Positions 1 through 29,244 of a stretch of DNA of 64,000 nt are shown here, one piece after another. Origin of the DNA: Cololabis saira (Eukaryota; Chordata; Actinopteri; Beloniformes; Belonidae); NCBI RefSeq assembly GCF_033807715.1, contig NC_084591.1, positions 30,840,590-30,904,589 of the forward strand. The letters run 5' to 3'. The notes under the pieces were generated by a model, which was not told the DNA's origin, did not search any database, and saw only the letters and a list, made by a program, of their open reading frames with translations. The first letter of the stretch is position 1, and the number at the start of each line of letters is the position of its first letter. The translations under genes were made by a program, and so were the position numbers.

Positions 1-2361
1 GGGAACTGGCTCCCTTGAGTAGAGCATGATGTCGGAGGTGCAAAAGTAGAGTTACTGCATCGCATAAGTAATCAAAGTTTGCTCGAGTCATCCCGAACTT
101 GTGAATTGACGCCTCCTCCATGAACTCGAGGACCTGTAGATATTCTCCACTCACAAGGAGCTCGTTGCAGACATCTGTCTTTTGCAAGTAAAAGTAATGA
201 TGGCTGCAGCGGTTGCAGGAATAGAAATAAATCAGCTAAAATTGAAGAAATCGCCATTATTCAGTGGACGACTTATTGCAACAGAAGTAAACACAAATTT
301 CTCACGTAACAGGACTTAATGAAAAATGCATTCTTTCACAGTTGGCTTTTATCAACATTTTGAAATATTACTTAAGTTTTGCCTGCCTGTTTGTCACAAC
401 CCCAACAAGCTGGTGGGCTCATACAAATACCATCTACAGTACGCACCCAGAGCATTTCAGGTGTTCGTCTCAGATTAAACAGCACAGTTTGTCCTGCCTG
501 ATCATACAAATGGGTGACAGCTGTGGATAAGTAAGTAAAACCAGGCGTCCACTAATCACAAGGTTGGCAGTTTAATCCCCAGCCCCTGTCCCCTGTCCCT
601 GGGCAAGACTTGGCTGTTCACCTTGCTTAGCAGCCCTGCAGTAACTGTCGTGTGTGAATATGTAAATGAAAACGGGATGAAAATCACTTTACAAAAGCTT
701 CTTAAGCTCAAAAGGTTCTCAGTATAGACCTCTAGTAGGTTTGCTGTCATTTCTGAGAGTTACATTTCCTGGGTCCTTGACGAAAAGACTAGGCATTTGG
801 GTTTCACGGTTTCATGATGTCAGCTTCTAGCTTTGCATTAATTTGTATCCTGTTAGGGTCCAATTTTATAGATGAACAACTGCCATTTAAAGAAGCCGGT
901 TGGCTGAACTATATTTGAATTAACCAGTGATGTTTGTGTTGTAGCAGATGGTCAAACGAACCAAGAGTCAGCCAGCAGTCGAGCTCTTTCTCAAAGTCAA
1001 GGATGTAAGAATGTGGGGTCACACCTGGGAGTTTAAGTCGAGTTTTTCTGACTTGTCAGCCCTTTTCAGCACTCGGAGAGCACGTAATTGAACACTCTAG
1101 CAAATGCGTAGATGTACCGTAAGTTATTGAAAAGGTCCTTGAACTTGCAGACGGCTGTGGATTCTTTAAGAATGCTGAAAATACATACTTGAACATTTTC
1201 TAAGAGTGTCTAAGCCCTTGATAGAGCTCTTGTTTTTCAGCAGCTTTCACTGTCATGGCATGTCGTTGAAGATCCTTTCTTGACTGTGAGAAACAGAAAA
1301 TGACTGAGCGACCACATACATGAGCTTTCCTGTCGCCGTAGAGAAGTGTGCTGCTTGTGTCAGGTTAGACATGCTTGCTAACAGATGCACTGCTTAGCTC
1401 AACCACACGAAACCACAAGTAAACTTGTAAATGTCCTCTTACTTGAGGATCTGGTCCCAACGGTACACTGCGTGACCGTCGCTCGTAAGCTTCAGGATAG
1501 ATGTGTTTGCTTTGTCTTGTATTCCCCTGCTAGAGCCCAGCAGCATCTGTCAATCAAACACATGCACCCTCCAGCCAGCTGAAATGAAAAGAAACATTTT
1601 CTAAAGATATTTTCTCTTAATAGATAAATTAGTCACTCCACAGATGGACGATGAACAGATTTCAATGATACGTAAACAAAGTCTCTGTCAGAGGTCATTG
1701 TTTTGTTTTATTTTGTCGGTACAGATATAATCAGTACTCGAGTTGTAAAAAAAAATCAGGGGGGATGGTGGATTTTATCATATGGGGACAGATAATTTGT
1801 GCTGATTACAAATAATATAATATATTATAAATATAGCAGTGACCAAAACACCTGCAGAAATACTGCAGGAATGACATAGCAGCAGTTAAATGCAGCCTTC
1901 TGTAAGCTTTAAATATCCACTGGGCTTACATCAAATACATCAAAACACAACAATTAAAACAGTTTTCTGAACTTATCAATATGACTCTGTCCTTCACAGG
2001 ATAAGTAAAATGGATCACTGCAAAAACTCAAAATCTTAACAAGAATATTTGTCTTATTTCTAGTTAAAATGTCTCGTTTTAGTAAAAAAATCTCATTACA
2101 CTTAAAACAAGACTCATCACTGGAAAAAACAACAATTTTCATCTGTTTCAAGTAGATTTTCACTTAAAATAAGTAGAAAAATCTGCATGTGGAACAAGAT
2201 TTTATTGCTTGTAATGAGAAGATAAATCTTGTCCCACTGGCAGATTTTTCTACTTATTGTTTCAAGTGAAAATCTACTTGAAACAGGTGACCTCTGTGGC
2301 GTTAGCTTCACCAGCATGTTCTTTTCTCCTCATCCCTCCATCTTTGTTTTGTCCCCATCAG
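1..2361 (+). other. Intron of furin (5' part outside window)
   Basis: No exon is visible before the acceptor at 2360-2361. The preceding catalytic-domain exon, which should end near the GVGRK-type sequence of furin, was looked for and not found, so it lies upstream of the window. The stretch is AT-rich with only short unsupported reading frames, apart from the palindromic repeat at 2016-2291. I read it as part of one long furin intron. Confidence 0.6.
2016..2291. mobile_element. Palindromic MITE, truncated copy A
   Basis: It begins CACTGCAAAAACTC and runs through a left arm and a mirrored right arm (reads ...CTACTTGAAACAGGTGA). The right arm is cut off before the expected terminal repeat. 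The same family occurs at 42818-43189 (complete, both ends) and 49998-50291 (right arm truncated). This copy lies only about 70 bp upstream of a furin exon. The family has no coding capacity. Confidence 0.75.
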
Positions 2362-5300
2362 TGAGTCACTCGTACGGTTACGGGCTCCTGGATGCAGGGG
2401 CGATGGTGGCTCTGGCTCAGAACTGGACGACTGTGGGACCGCAGCACCAGTGCGTTCACACCATGCTCACAGAACCGAGGTTAGAAGGATCACACGAATG
2501 TGTGTTTGTCTGGAGATTACGCCGGCTTTCAGTTTCAGTACAAGTGCTTGCTGTGCCATCGCCCCTCTCGCCCGGATTGATATCGCAGCATCCTCCTCGA
2601 GGCTCGGGAGGTCACTCAGATTCTCAGCGCTGTGCGATTGTCTGTGGCCGCTGCTGCAGCCACACAACATTAACCACTCTCCTCTTCATTTGTCAAACCC
2701 GCAGAGACATTGGGAACAAGCTGGTGTTCAGCAAGAGTGTGGATGCCTGCTGGGGGCGAGCAGAGTATGTCGGTTCTCTGGAGCACGTTCAGGCTCGCCT
2801 CACTCTCTCACACAATCGAAGAGGAAAATTGGCCATTCATCTCATCAGCCCACTGGGCACACGTTCCACCCTGCTGTTCCCCAGGTACACAGTTAAGCAA
2901 CGCCACTGCAGCCACTGAGCACTAATGTACATCTTTTTTAGTCTTTTTTCCCCCAATGTGCCTATACTTTATTTTTTTATTGTACCAAGACGCTCCTGTG
3001 GGCAAACTTTGAAATAAACGCACAAAAAATTTTAAAAAAGACAAATGGTGTCTCCTCTTGTGTTCAGGCCCAATGACTATTCCTCGGAGGGGTTCAACGA
3101 CTGGGCCTTTATGACCACCCACTCATGGGACGAGGATCCTCAAGGAGAGTGGACCCTAGAAATAGAAAACGTGGAAGCAAATGGACGTGACTATGGTAAC
3201 TCCACTCATCACCGTTAATTGTTCAGTCTGGTCACACCACATCAAACCCACAATCATGCCAGCATTAGCAGCCCCCTTGCGATTCAAGCCTCGCTGCATA
3301 TTTTTTACGCTTTTTAAAATATCCTCTGCAGTTTCTCTCTTCTTTTTCTGTGCCACTCCTTCTTTAATAACAGTTTGTAACATTTTCCTCCGAGCGGAGA
3401 GACTCTTGAGAGGGGCATCCACATTAAAAACCGTTAGGCAAAGATCGATTTATCTGGAGAGAACTCACACACACATATGGAAAGATTTAAAAGAAAACTT
3501 CTTGCAACTGTTTCTTTTTTTCCAACACTTGGCCTGCATTTTCCCTCAAAAGACCACATGTGGTCAAGAAGAGTGAACAACTCAGGATTTATCCGCTGGT
3601 TTTGTTTACTCGGAGCTACTGAGAGGAATGAGATAGGAACGCCTCTCCTCCTGTGCTGGAGTTGATCCTCCTCCAGAGGTGTGTTTGCCCAGCTCACATC
3701 ACTCGTTTCCTCGCCTTCCACCCCCGTATCCTCGTCTCAGGCACTTCACTCTCTCAGAGGTGCTAAATTAATATTTGCCTCCACTTCTCTATACCCGGCT
3801 GCCCTCCTCACTTCTCCTCTGTGTTTCCTCTCAGGTGTGTTGAGTCAGTTTACCCTCATCTTGTGGGGTGCCGGACCCAGCGTCATCAACCCCTCTTCAC
3901 CTGACTTCCCTCGGCCTTCAAACAATAGCTGCAAGACGTTTGATGCCCAGCAAATCTGTATTGGTGAGATAAAATCCCTCTGCTTTCGCTGACACGGAGC
4001 ATTTGAGCTGGAACAGCTCATGGTGAATGGGCTCATTTATGTTGTTGCTGGCCGCAGACTGTTTGGGGTATTGTAACTAGTGAAAAGCAAACGTTGTGCA
4101 TGCATATTAGCCATTCACAAGCCTCGTGTGCATCTGTTTATGAGTTTACAATGAATTAGCACATGGCCATATGTCATATTAGAGTTCCGTGTGTATTGGG
4201 ACCAGCAGACGAGATTATAACTACAGCCCAATTGCCAACAAGTGAGTTCCTCTGTGAACGGCGGAGGGGTCAGACTTCTGTCTGCTTTCTGGCAGGTGCT
4301 TTCTTCTGAATCCTTCCAGTTCCTTACTCACTCTGATATTTCACAGTTGATGCTTTAATTTACACATCTCCAGTTCTTAATGACTGCAGAAATTGACTTC
4401 AACGCTGCACATAATAAATCTAAATTTCATACAAACTAGAAAAGAAAGAAGTGATCTGCCAGCAGAGTAAGTTAATTACACTTGGTAAATTTCTTCAAAT
4501 GAGAAAAAGTATTTATGCTCTGCAAATGATATTTCAACACCTACCCAGAAATACAGCAGCTCCAGACTGCAGGGACACAGAAGGAAGAGCTTGTGGTATC
4601 ACTTTACTACCACTTTACAGTCCTGAAGAATATATATTTATGGCATTCAATTTTACCACGTAGATGCTGCAATGGGTTTGACTGCAGTCGCGTCCGTAAG
4701 TGACAGCGAAGGGAAGCAGCTACGGAAAAGTAAATACAACTGTAAATACATATGAATGTAGCTAAATCAGTGAAAGTGAATCTGCAATTTGCTGCCTCAT
4801 TTTTCAGTTACTTATGAAACTACAGAGTAACAAACACGGATCGTACATTAGAGAACTTTTAGGGGATTTATTGCAAACAGTAAACAGGCAGTCAGTAAAG
4901 CTGATTATTCTAAATGGAAAAAAATGCACGAGTGCAAGCTCTCTGAAAATCACCCCAGCAGAACAGAATCTCTCCTTTGATTTATAAAAAACATTTATGA
5001 GGACGCCAGTTGATTGAAAATCAGCTTTATGAGCGACTCCTTTTTGAACGGAGTTGTTTCAGCAGATGAAGTTGCTGAACCTCCTCTAGCCCGGACGTGG
5101 CGGTTGATAAATGCTAAAAGGCAATTTCATTATTCATCATATTGTCCAGTCAGTTTCAATAACGCCATGCACGGCCGGAAAGAATCTAACTAATGAGAAA
5201 CGGAGTTAATATCCTTAGTGCATAAGGTTTGGGAGTGGAGTCGGGAGCCGATGCTGCTGACACGGTCTGTCACTTCTTCGTAAATGAAAGTGTTCACGCA

Positions 5301-6359
5301 GACGTGCCACCAGTATCTGGAATTCATGTTTTGATTATAACTATGATCACTGCACTGCAGAGACTCCTGCTCTGACAAAGACTCAGCTTTAAATCTGCAT
5401 TGATCTTGTTAAGTCTTTTATGACAACAGGCTATATTCCCAGTTTGAGAGTCTTTGCACTGAAGTTGCTCTGAACAGATGATAGAAAGTGTTGCATTGAT
5501 ACCAATATTAAAACTTTTATTTAGAAATAAATTGAGAAAAGTATGAAAGATTTGTGATGCAGGCTACACTTAAATAAATACCTAAAGTTGGTTATTTGAG
5601 AAAGTTTGATTTCCTGAGATGTTAATTATTCAATCTCTCTCCCTCCTTCCAGAGTGCAGCCCCGGCTTCTCCCTGTTCCTCCAGGGTTGTGTGAAGGTTT
5701 GTCCCCTGGGCTTCACGTCGGGGCCTCAGCTCCTCAACCTCTCTCTGGAGAACTGGGTGGACCTTTCCTCCGTGCAGGCTTGTCTGCCCTGCCACCCCGC
5801 CTGCCTCACCTGCTCAGGCCCGGGGCCGGCGGACTGCCTGTCGTGTCCGCCTCACGGCCACCTGGTCCTCACCTCCTGCCTGCACCAGAACCAGGTCCAG
5901 CGGAAATCCCCCTCCACAGGAAGACTCCAGGACGACGAAGTCGGGCCGCAGGCCCAGAGCCCGGCGACAGCAGACCACGACAGCGATCAAACCGATGAGC
6001 CCCCAGGTTTCGATGTAGCTCCACCCACCCAGTTGCCTGTCGTCGTGGTCATTCTGAGTTGTGCCTTCATCCTGGCAGCCTTCGCCGGGGTCTTCTTCTT
6101 GTTACAGATGCGCTCGGGTGGCGCTTCTTTGGGCTGGAGGACCAAACTTCCCTCTGTGTTTTCAGAGACGAGAGGGATGCGAGTGGCTTTTAGTTTGGGC
6201 CTTCACCACGGACAGGAGAGGAAGGCTCGGATATGGTACAAGGGGATCCCCACTGTGTGGGCAGATGATGACATGATCGCTTATGAGTCTGAATCAGACA
6301 ACGAGGAAGCAGACGGTCACGAGAGGACAGCTTTTATTAAAACGCAGAGCTCCGTCTAA
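2362..6359 (+). CDS. furin: Furin proprotein convertase, 3' part (partial)
   Basis: Calcium-dependent subtilisin-like endoprotease of the trans-Golgi network that cleaves secretory precursors after RX(K/R)R. Five exons: 2362-2479, 2705-2884, 3068-3195, 3835-3963, 5653-6359, all joining in frame. The first encodes the end of the catalytic domain (HSYGYGLLDAGAMV). Then come the P domain (FNDWAFMTTHSWDEDP), a Cys-rich region (CLPCHPACLTCSG), a membrane segment (VVVVILSCAFILAAFAG) and a tail with a YKGI sorting motif, an acidic SES/DNEE cluster and a C-terminus ERTAFIKTQSSV that closely matches human furin. The catalytic triad is outside the window. The P-domain RGD of human furin reads RGK here. 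A teleost furin ohnolog (a or b) cannot be assigned. Paired PCSK types are less likely because of the tail. Confidence 0.95.
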
Positions 6360-8190
6360 CTGAGGCTGCTTCAGCTGCCGTGGGACAGGCGGCTGGAGCT
6401 GATCAATGGTTCAGATATTAACACAGAACACAGTCCTTATCGTCCCATCAGCACCTCATCCACATCCATTCCAGTCCATCCCTTTTTTCTGTTATTTATT
6501 AACATTTGTTAAGTGTAATTTTTTGATTAATACTTTCATTTACCTCATATTCATATATCTAGGGCTGTACAGTTCATTCAATTTCCGTGGGGAGCAAAAC
6601 TTGAAATATACAATATTCACAAAAGGAATGTAACAGAGAAAACTTCATCAGTTTGAAATTAAGTTTGATTAATGTAACATGCTTCAAAGGTCAGTTGGTA
6701 ATATTAATGGTTTCTTTAATCATGATTATTATTTTTTCCATCAAGCAGCCCTCAGTGTAACGGTTTATAATGCCCTTGATTTTTTATCACCTCTATTAAG
6801 TGCTGCTAATTTCCTTGCATACTAAGAACATCCATCCATCCATCCGTACATATATATATGTACATATTCCTCCTTATTCAGGGTGACGGGGGGGGGGGGG
6901 GGGGGTTCTCCCATTGGTCTCAATTGGTCGCCATGCCAGTTTGAACATGAACAAAATGTTTAATTGAAAAGGCAGAGTGCAAAGTGTCAGCCCCAGAAAG
7001 GTTGGACCTTATGTGGAATCAGGAGCCACTGTCATTAAACTAAACCCCGAACAGCTGCATTGCTGCCAGACAAATGGTCAGAAATGTACACCTTCCTAAG
7101 AACCAGGTGTTACAAAGTCGAGAGTTACCCTGGTGATGTCACGAGGATTCAGTTTTTCACTCTTGACACATCGCCTCCAGAGCCACCACAAACGTGACGC
7201 ATGCTTTGTCGGAGCGTGGGAAGTGTAATCGGGTCTGAGAGGAGTTAACTGAGCTCGATGTGGGGGAAAAAAATCTATTTTTACTTTATCAAACATGCCT
7301 TTGCTGTTACACATGTTACTATTATAAATAATGATGGTCACTGTTTGAAAATATTCAGTGATGGATTTATTAAAAAACAACACAACGTCAAATAATTTTC
7401 TTCAGTTATTTCTATTTCATTTCTATTAATTTAAGCTACAATGGCATAACTTTCCCTTTAGGATCGATAAAGTAATGCAGTTGGGTACATTTTCTGGCAA
7501 ATTGCTGGGAAGTGTTAAAAGTTTCATTTGCTCTTCATTAATAGTGAGACAACTTTAAATTGAAGGTTTCTGCAGTACAGTGGGATGGAGTTATGAAACA
7601 TCCTGCAGGCTGTTTGAGCAGGAAACTGTGGAGGATGTGCCGTTTTCAGTCAAGCTGCAGTTGGGAAAAGACATATCTAATAAATCACTCAGAAAAGCTT
7701 ACTGCCTTCTTGTAGAGTAACACTGTGTATGTGTGTTGTTTTTTTTTAATGACATTAAAAAACCACTTAGCCCAAAGCTGCTTGGCTGACCTTTCACAAC
7801 ATTGTCCCTTTTGGTTTCGGCTGGTAAGAAATACGATCGTTTTCTCCTCATTTTCTCCCAGAGAGCATACTGTATATTGATTTTGAGGCTTCTCCGCCAG
7901 AACATTTTCATCAAGGTGAAGCTTGCTCCCCTTCTATTGTCAGCACCATACATAAAAAAGGAGATACTCATGCTTTATTTCCCATCTGTGTAGGCTCACC
8001 CCTACACGTGCTGAATCCAAGCCTTTGAATCTAAAGGCCACAATTGTTACCGTGATTTAGAAAAAAAAACAACCTTGTATTGCAATTTCTATGTTTGTTT
8101 TATATGCCTTTTTTTATTTACCTGATAATGGGTGTTAATATTGTGAAAATCAGTTTCATGCTGGAATAAAAAGACTTTGGCTGTTGCATA
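6360..8190 (+). other. Probable furin 3' UTR
   Basis: This follows the furin stop codon without another gene. The first good polyadenylation hexamer on this strand is AATAAA at 8165-8170, giving a UTR of about 1.8 kb. It contains a CCAT-rich run near 6830-6845, a short ATAT stretch and a run of about 20 G at 6887-6906, probably the antisense tail of an old retroelement. The end point is inferred only from the hexamer. Confidence 0.45.
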
Positions 8191-9397
8191 ATTTTGACTG
8201 TCTTTGCAGGAATATTTTAAAACTTGCAGGGGTTTTTTTTTTTTTTAAACACATCTTAAATTCAGCGCCTGACACGGCAACACCACCCAAGAGAGCAGAT
8301 GGTTCATCACTTCTTCATGGCCGTACGTCAGAGCTGCGAGCCGCTTCCTTCACTCCGGGCGCCAGGCTCTAACAGAGTGCCAGCATTCTGTCGTTTCCTT
8401 GTTATCCAGTTGCAGTGAGCGAGCTGCCAAAACGCCCTCAAGAAAGTGTTTTCACGAGCTCCAATAAGGAGGCCTCCTTAAAGTTTATTTGAATTTTAAT
8501 GGAGGTTTATGTGCATGCAGAAAAACAATGCCTACTGGTAGAAAGCTTTATTCATTAGCAGCTTTCCCTCCTACAGAAAGGAGCAGGTAACTGGGTTCAG
8601 AGGTAAAGGGGCATATTTATATCTGCCAGGAGAACTCGTTGCACTGCTCGGGGCCCCTCAGATGCATTTTCTCCCCCTTTTTTCCATTATAAAAGCCATT
8701 TAGCTCCCTTTTCACAACATCATTACATGTTCCTATGAGCTGTGTATCAACTGCATGCCCTTTAGCTTTTATTAATGAGCTGCCATGTACTGTACAGTGC
8801 CGAAGAGCAACTAGGCTCGCCGACAAGAGATATTACATTAATTTAAAAAACAAAACAAACAACAAATCAGATTCCCATTAGCTGATTTTGCATTTAGATA
8901 AATTAAGAATCTGTTTGTCTCATGTTTTCTTTTTGTGCTCAACCTGAAGCTTGTTTCCCTCTTCACACCCACAGAAAGCTCGGAGAAACAATGCTGGCGT
9001 ATGCAGTGTGAGGTGCACAGCATGCCTCATGCACCACCACCTCCACTACAGAGACACTGTTGCCATGTTTCTCTTGTTTTATGAAGCAAGAAGTCATTTG
9101 GATTATCCTGATTATTTTCCAATATTTGTTTGTTTTGTGTTTTTCCAGGTAGTGAACCTGGGAAAACTTGCTGCTGTTTGCTGCACGGGGTTTGAACTTT
9201 ACTCAGGTCAGACCAGTGAGTCCGAGAGAGAGCCTGACAGCTGGAGAGACCGGCTGATCTCTCACTGCACGGATCTGACAGCATCTGCAGGCCTGGGCTG
9301 CACGACCCAACGCGACTCAATACTGCCCCCTACTGACCAAGAATGAATGAAGCAGCAGGACGCTGATCAGAATGCAAATTAAAAGTGTTAAAGCCAT
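8191..9397. other. Furin-man2a2 intergenic spacer, no gene seen
   Basis: The spacer lies between two convergent genes. A reading frame at 8951-9346 has no recognisable domain. In human a FES tyrosine kinase gene occupies this interval; no SH2 or kinase motif is seen here. Confidence 0.5.
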
Positions 9398-9750
9398 GTT
9401 ACAACCAAAAACGTAATAATGGCCAATAACGTAATAATTTTGGCCATTTCAAATGTAATAAAGCCAATAGTGTAATAATGTGCCAATAATGTAAAAAACT
9501 TTTGAGCCAATAACGTAATAACTTTTTGCCGATAATGTAATAAGGCATCACATTATTGGCTGGTTATTACGTTATTGGCCTGGTATTAAAAAATTATTAC
9601 AAAATGATTACATTATCGGCAAAAAGTTATTACATTATTGACTCAAAAGTTTTATTACACTATTGGCTTTATTACATTTGAAATGGCCAAAATTATTACA
9701 TTATTGGCAGTTATTACGTTATTGGCCGTTATTACGTTTTTGGTTGTAAC
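9398..9750. repeat. 353-bp near-perfect palindrome (fold-back MITE)
   Basis: The left end GTTACAACCAAAAACG is mirrored exactly at the right end (CGTTTTTGGTTGTAAC). Inside, both arms carry imperfect repeats of a unit like GCCAATAACGTAATAA, in mirrored order, around a centre near 9550-9590. It has no open reading frame. This is the form of a non-autonomous fold-back DNA transposon. I could not define a clear target duplication or assign a superfamily. Confidence 0.8.
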
Positions 9751-11959
9751 AAGTCTGAACAAAGGAATCATATATGAATAGAAGAGTTTTCAAAAGACTT
9801 CTTCGTGTTTTGATATTTATTTATGCTCCAAATCATCTGGTTCTTTAATCCATCGTGCCTTTTTTATAATTAAAAAAAACAGCGCTACAACAGATATTGC
9901 ATTTTAAAAAGGAAAATACATTTACACAAAGTCAGACGCACAAACAGAAGGTTTTAAGACACCAGCAGAAAGTGCAATAGAGGATTTGGTGACATCTGGT
10001 GTGACAGTTAGATGTTAACCCCAGCTGGGGGGCTGTGGGGTCTGCAGCACTGAGACGAGGCAGAGGCTCTGACAGGCCCGACCTCGGGGTCAGACGAGGA
10101 CAGCTGTGGAGGAGCGCAGCGGGGCAGGTGAGGTGGCTGCACGGTGCTCAGTGCAGCTCAGGTGGGGTTGCGAGAGTTCAACCCTCAACTCCACACGCGA
10201 CATCATCCCTCACAGCAGGTGCAACAGGCAGAAACTATGCCTGAGGACAGACCCGAGGTGTAAAACACAGCAGAGCTCCAGCTCGGCTCCTCTCCTCTGT
10301 AGTTGGATATTTACTTCTGAAGGGTCAGAACACTACAATTACGTTTAAGAAAAACAAATGACCCCTGCAAATGTTTCTTCCTCACTACATATTAGTTACG
10401 TGTTCTGATCTTCACAGTAAAGAGAAAAGCGTAGCTCAAACTGTTCAATAGAAGCCAAAAAAGGAAGAAACGCAGTGGCGGATGATCACTGCTGCTTCCC
10501 TGGCATTGTCATGTTTTTTTTTTAATTCTTCTTTACTCAATAATTAACCAAATATGGCAGGCATTCTCCATTTTCAGTTTCTCAAATGCCAGTATCTTGT
10601 GTTTTATTAAAACCTTTATAAATGTCACATTTCTAGGTTTTGAATTATACACAGTATAAATTAAGTGATGTAAAAAGGAATGACTTATCTAGGCCCCTAT
10701 AGTTCCCAGTCCAAAGGAAGTTTAGCTTTTTATATCCTATTGATCATGCAAAAAAAATAATAATAATAATTCCTCTCCTTTTGAAATTTTGAGCGACTGA
10801 CCCTTTAATTTATCTTACGCTCACTAACGGGTATTCTTCGCCCTGCAATGATATGGCCCAATGCTCCACACAGATATTAATCAATGATATCCCAAAGAAT
10901 TATGGCTGGTCCCTGATATGCCGTCACCGCAATACAAAAACAATACAAACTCTCAAGCGTCACATTAACACCTCCTACAGACACACATACTGATATATCT
11001 GCTGCATGGTACATATGAGGTATAGTCTTTGCCTAATCTACTGCATATGGTATGCTACACAAACACACTTTCTCAACAGCCTAAAGAAACAACTGAAGGG
11101 AGCTGTGACAGGCACAGCCTTCCACGGTTTTTCTCCTTAACAAAGAGGAAGCAGAGAGACTTGACAACAGACAGACAATCAGCTGACTATTTACATGCAG
11201 AAAGTGGAGAAAAGGGGAGGAGTCCACCTTTATGATTAATGAGCACACCGTCATCCCCTAGTGACCACTGTGGGACTCTTGGAATCAGACAGCTTAAGGA
11301 TTTGCAGCTTAAGTCTCAGAGAGACCACACATTCTCTTTGCTGCATTCAAGTCTGTCCAAAAAAAAAAAAAAAAAAACAGTCAAAATTAGACTGATTTGT
11401 ACAAAAACTATATCCATATGGGATTTCCACATTTAAAAAAAAAAAGGGAAAAAATTAAAAAGAATAATAATAATCCCTACACTGAATAAAGCTGTGTAAA
11501 TTGCACTCTTATGAGGAACCAGTCCCAGCCCCCCACACACACACACACCATCATTTGCAATATTTACATTCAGTAGTTTAGTCCAGAATGGCAGAAAGAT
11601 AGAAAAAGACAAGTCCTTGCCAAGCAGAATAGAAAGAGAATTCATTTGTGATTGCAGACATACACATTTGCATCTGATGAGCCGTTCTGGCGGTCTTTCT
11701 TGATGTGGAACAACTGCGGAGTCACTCTGTTTTCTGCTGCTCTCTGACGTGTCTGCAATAAAAGTTATGTTCTGCCCCCTGCTGTGCAGTCTGTCCCACT
11801 ACAGCCGACCCCGGCTTTTCGGAGCTGTAGGATTTGTGTTTCAGCTTAAAAGACACAGAGACCCAGATCCCATTGTCCCCAGTTTGTGGCTGGCTTTGGG
11901 TCGGTTGCTGATCCAAAGGAGTTTAGTGCATTTTTGCTGCTTTGTAATCCGCTCAGCTC
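9751..11959 (-). other. Probable man2a2 3' UTR and flank
   Basis: This is downstream of the man2a2 stop codon on the minus strand. Minus-strand AATAAA hexamers occur at 10608-10603 and 9821-9816, so the transcript probably ends in this stretch. No coding frame is recognised. Short A-runs at 11360-11380 and 11435-11445 and a CA run near 11528-11548 are present. Confidence 0.4.
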
Positions 11960-27923
<15,964 letters not shown>

Positions 27924-29244
27924 CCTCCCGCCTCTTGAACGCTCTTCTCTTCAGGATTTTTGTATTTTTCTTTTTTAACAAGCTTGCCTGGAGAGTTTGT
28001 TATCAGCACAAAGGGGGAAAAATGAACTCCTTCAAAGTGCAAAAATAAAATGATGTAAAGTATGTATTTATGCCAGTGTGAAATCTCTAGTCCCACTCCT
28101 GTGAGGCTTGCAGCCTCCACACACCATAATGGAGACCACAGTTATGGGGGTGGCAGTGGTAGCAGTGAAGAAGGGTACTAAATCAGTAATCACTGGCAAG
28201 AAGTCTGTGAGCTCTGGCCAAACCACATCCACTGGTGGTCTCCTTCAAAGTGGCCCTTGTGCTCCACACAGAAGGGCTCAAATAGGGAGACCTAGTGTCT
28301 CTGCAGCATGATGTGCGTTGGTGCGAGCCTGCTCCTCTGGTCTGGTCCCCACTCCCAGAGCAAAGTGCAATCCTCCAGTACAGACAGTCAGTGCCCTTTT
28401 CCTCAGCTGGTCTCCTGTGTCATAATGGTTTGCATACTGGGCAGAAGCAGTGCAAAGGAGTAGGCTGACAATGAGACCAACTCCGCTCTGAGCAGCATCA
28501 GCAACTTTTTCATCAAGCCTCAACTCTGTCCAAAGCTGCTCCAGGAATTAAAATGAGACAAATGTCATTTCTTTTCTCAGTGGCATAGCGATTGAACATT
28601 TACTGCGGCAGCATGTTTGGTGCATCTGTCTTTAAAGTCAGGGCCAGCTTTAAAAATCACATGAGGGGGGTCCTCTTCAACTGCTGAGAAAAATGTTAAG
28701 ATAAGTTTAACCTACACAAACAAATATCCAGTCTGCCATTTCAATGCTTAGGCTTTCAGCGACAAAATCTAACTGAGTGGATTGCCTGGTGCTCCTAATA
28801 GGTGTTGTTATTTTCCTCAGAGTGTAAATCCACAGCCATAATCCGCTCACAGCTCACAGCCGAGACCATCTTAGACTCTCCACAGAGACTTAACCATTAG
28901 GCATTCATACCTGCAAAGACCGCCTGAAAAGCACCATCGATATCAGCTACGGCAAGACTTTATTTCTTAGACCATCTAGGGCCAGAAAACATCCAACTTG
29001 AAAGGGTTTCAAGTTTCACAAGGATGTGGATGACAGAGCCTTCAAACGACTCCAGCCCTGTGTTCATGTCACAGTATGCAAATGTGGAGCTTATCCCCTG
29101 ATGCTCACAAGACTAGACTAGATAACCAGCAGAGGGGAACAGTCCAAATGGTCCAGTGTATATCGCATTTCCTCTGCCCAGTATTATCCAGGTTACTGAC
29201 CGAGTGGTTAACACCATGTCAGTGACTCAATTTGGCAGGATGTT
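27924..29244 (-). other. man2a2 5' intron/flank, no gene seen
   Basis: This is upstream of the man2a2 start codon. No conserved coding frame is recognised. If the promoter near 30.7 kb is real, most of this is a 5' intron. A minus frame at 28278-28523 has no known domain. Confidence 0.4.

Noticed and set aside
72..257. Minus-strand frame near the window start
   Set aside because: Short, no homology recognised, lies in a presumed furin intron.
2229..2918. 229-codon plus-strand open frame
   Set aside because: It runs through intron sequence; only 2362-2479 and 2705-2884 are exons, supported by splice sites and furin homology.
8951..9346. 131-codon frame between furin and man2a2 as a possible FES or novel exon
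   Set aside because: No SH2, kinase or other known motif and no supporting neighbouring exons.
28278..28523. 81-codon minus-strand frame upstream of man2a2
   Set aside because: No domain or splice context; could be chance.
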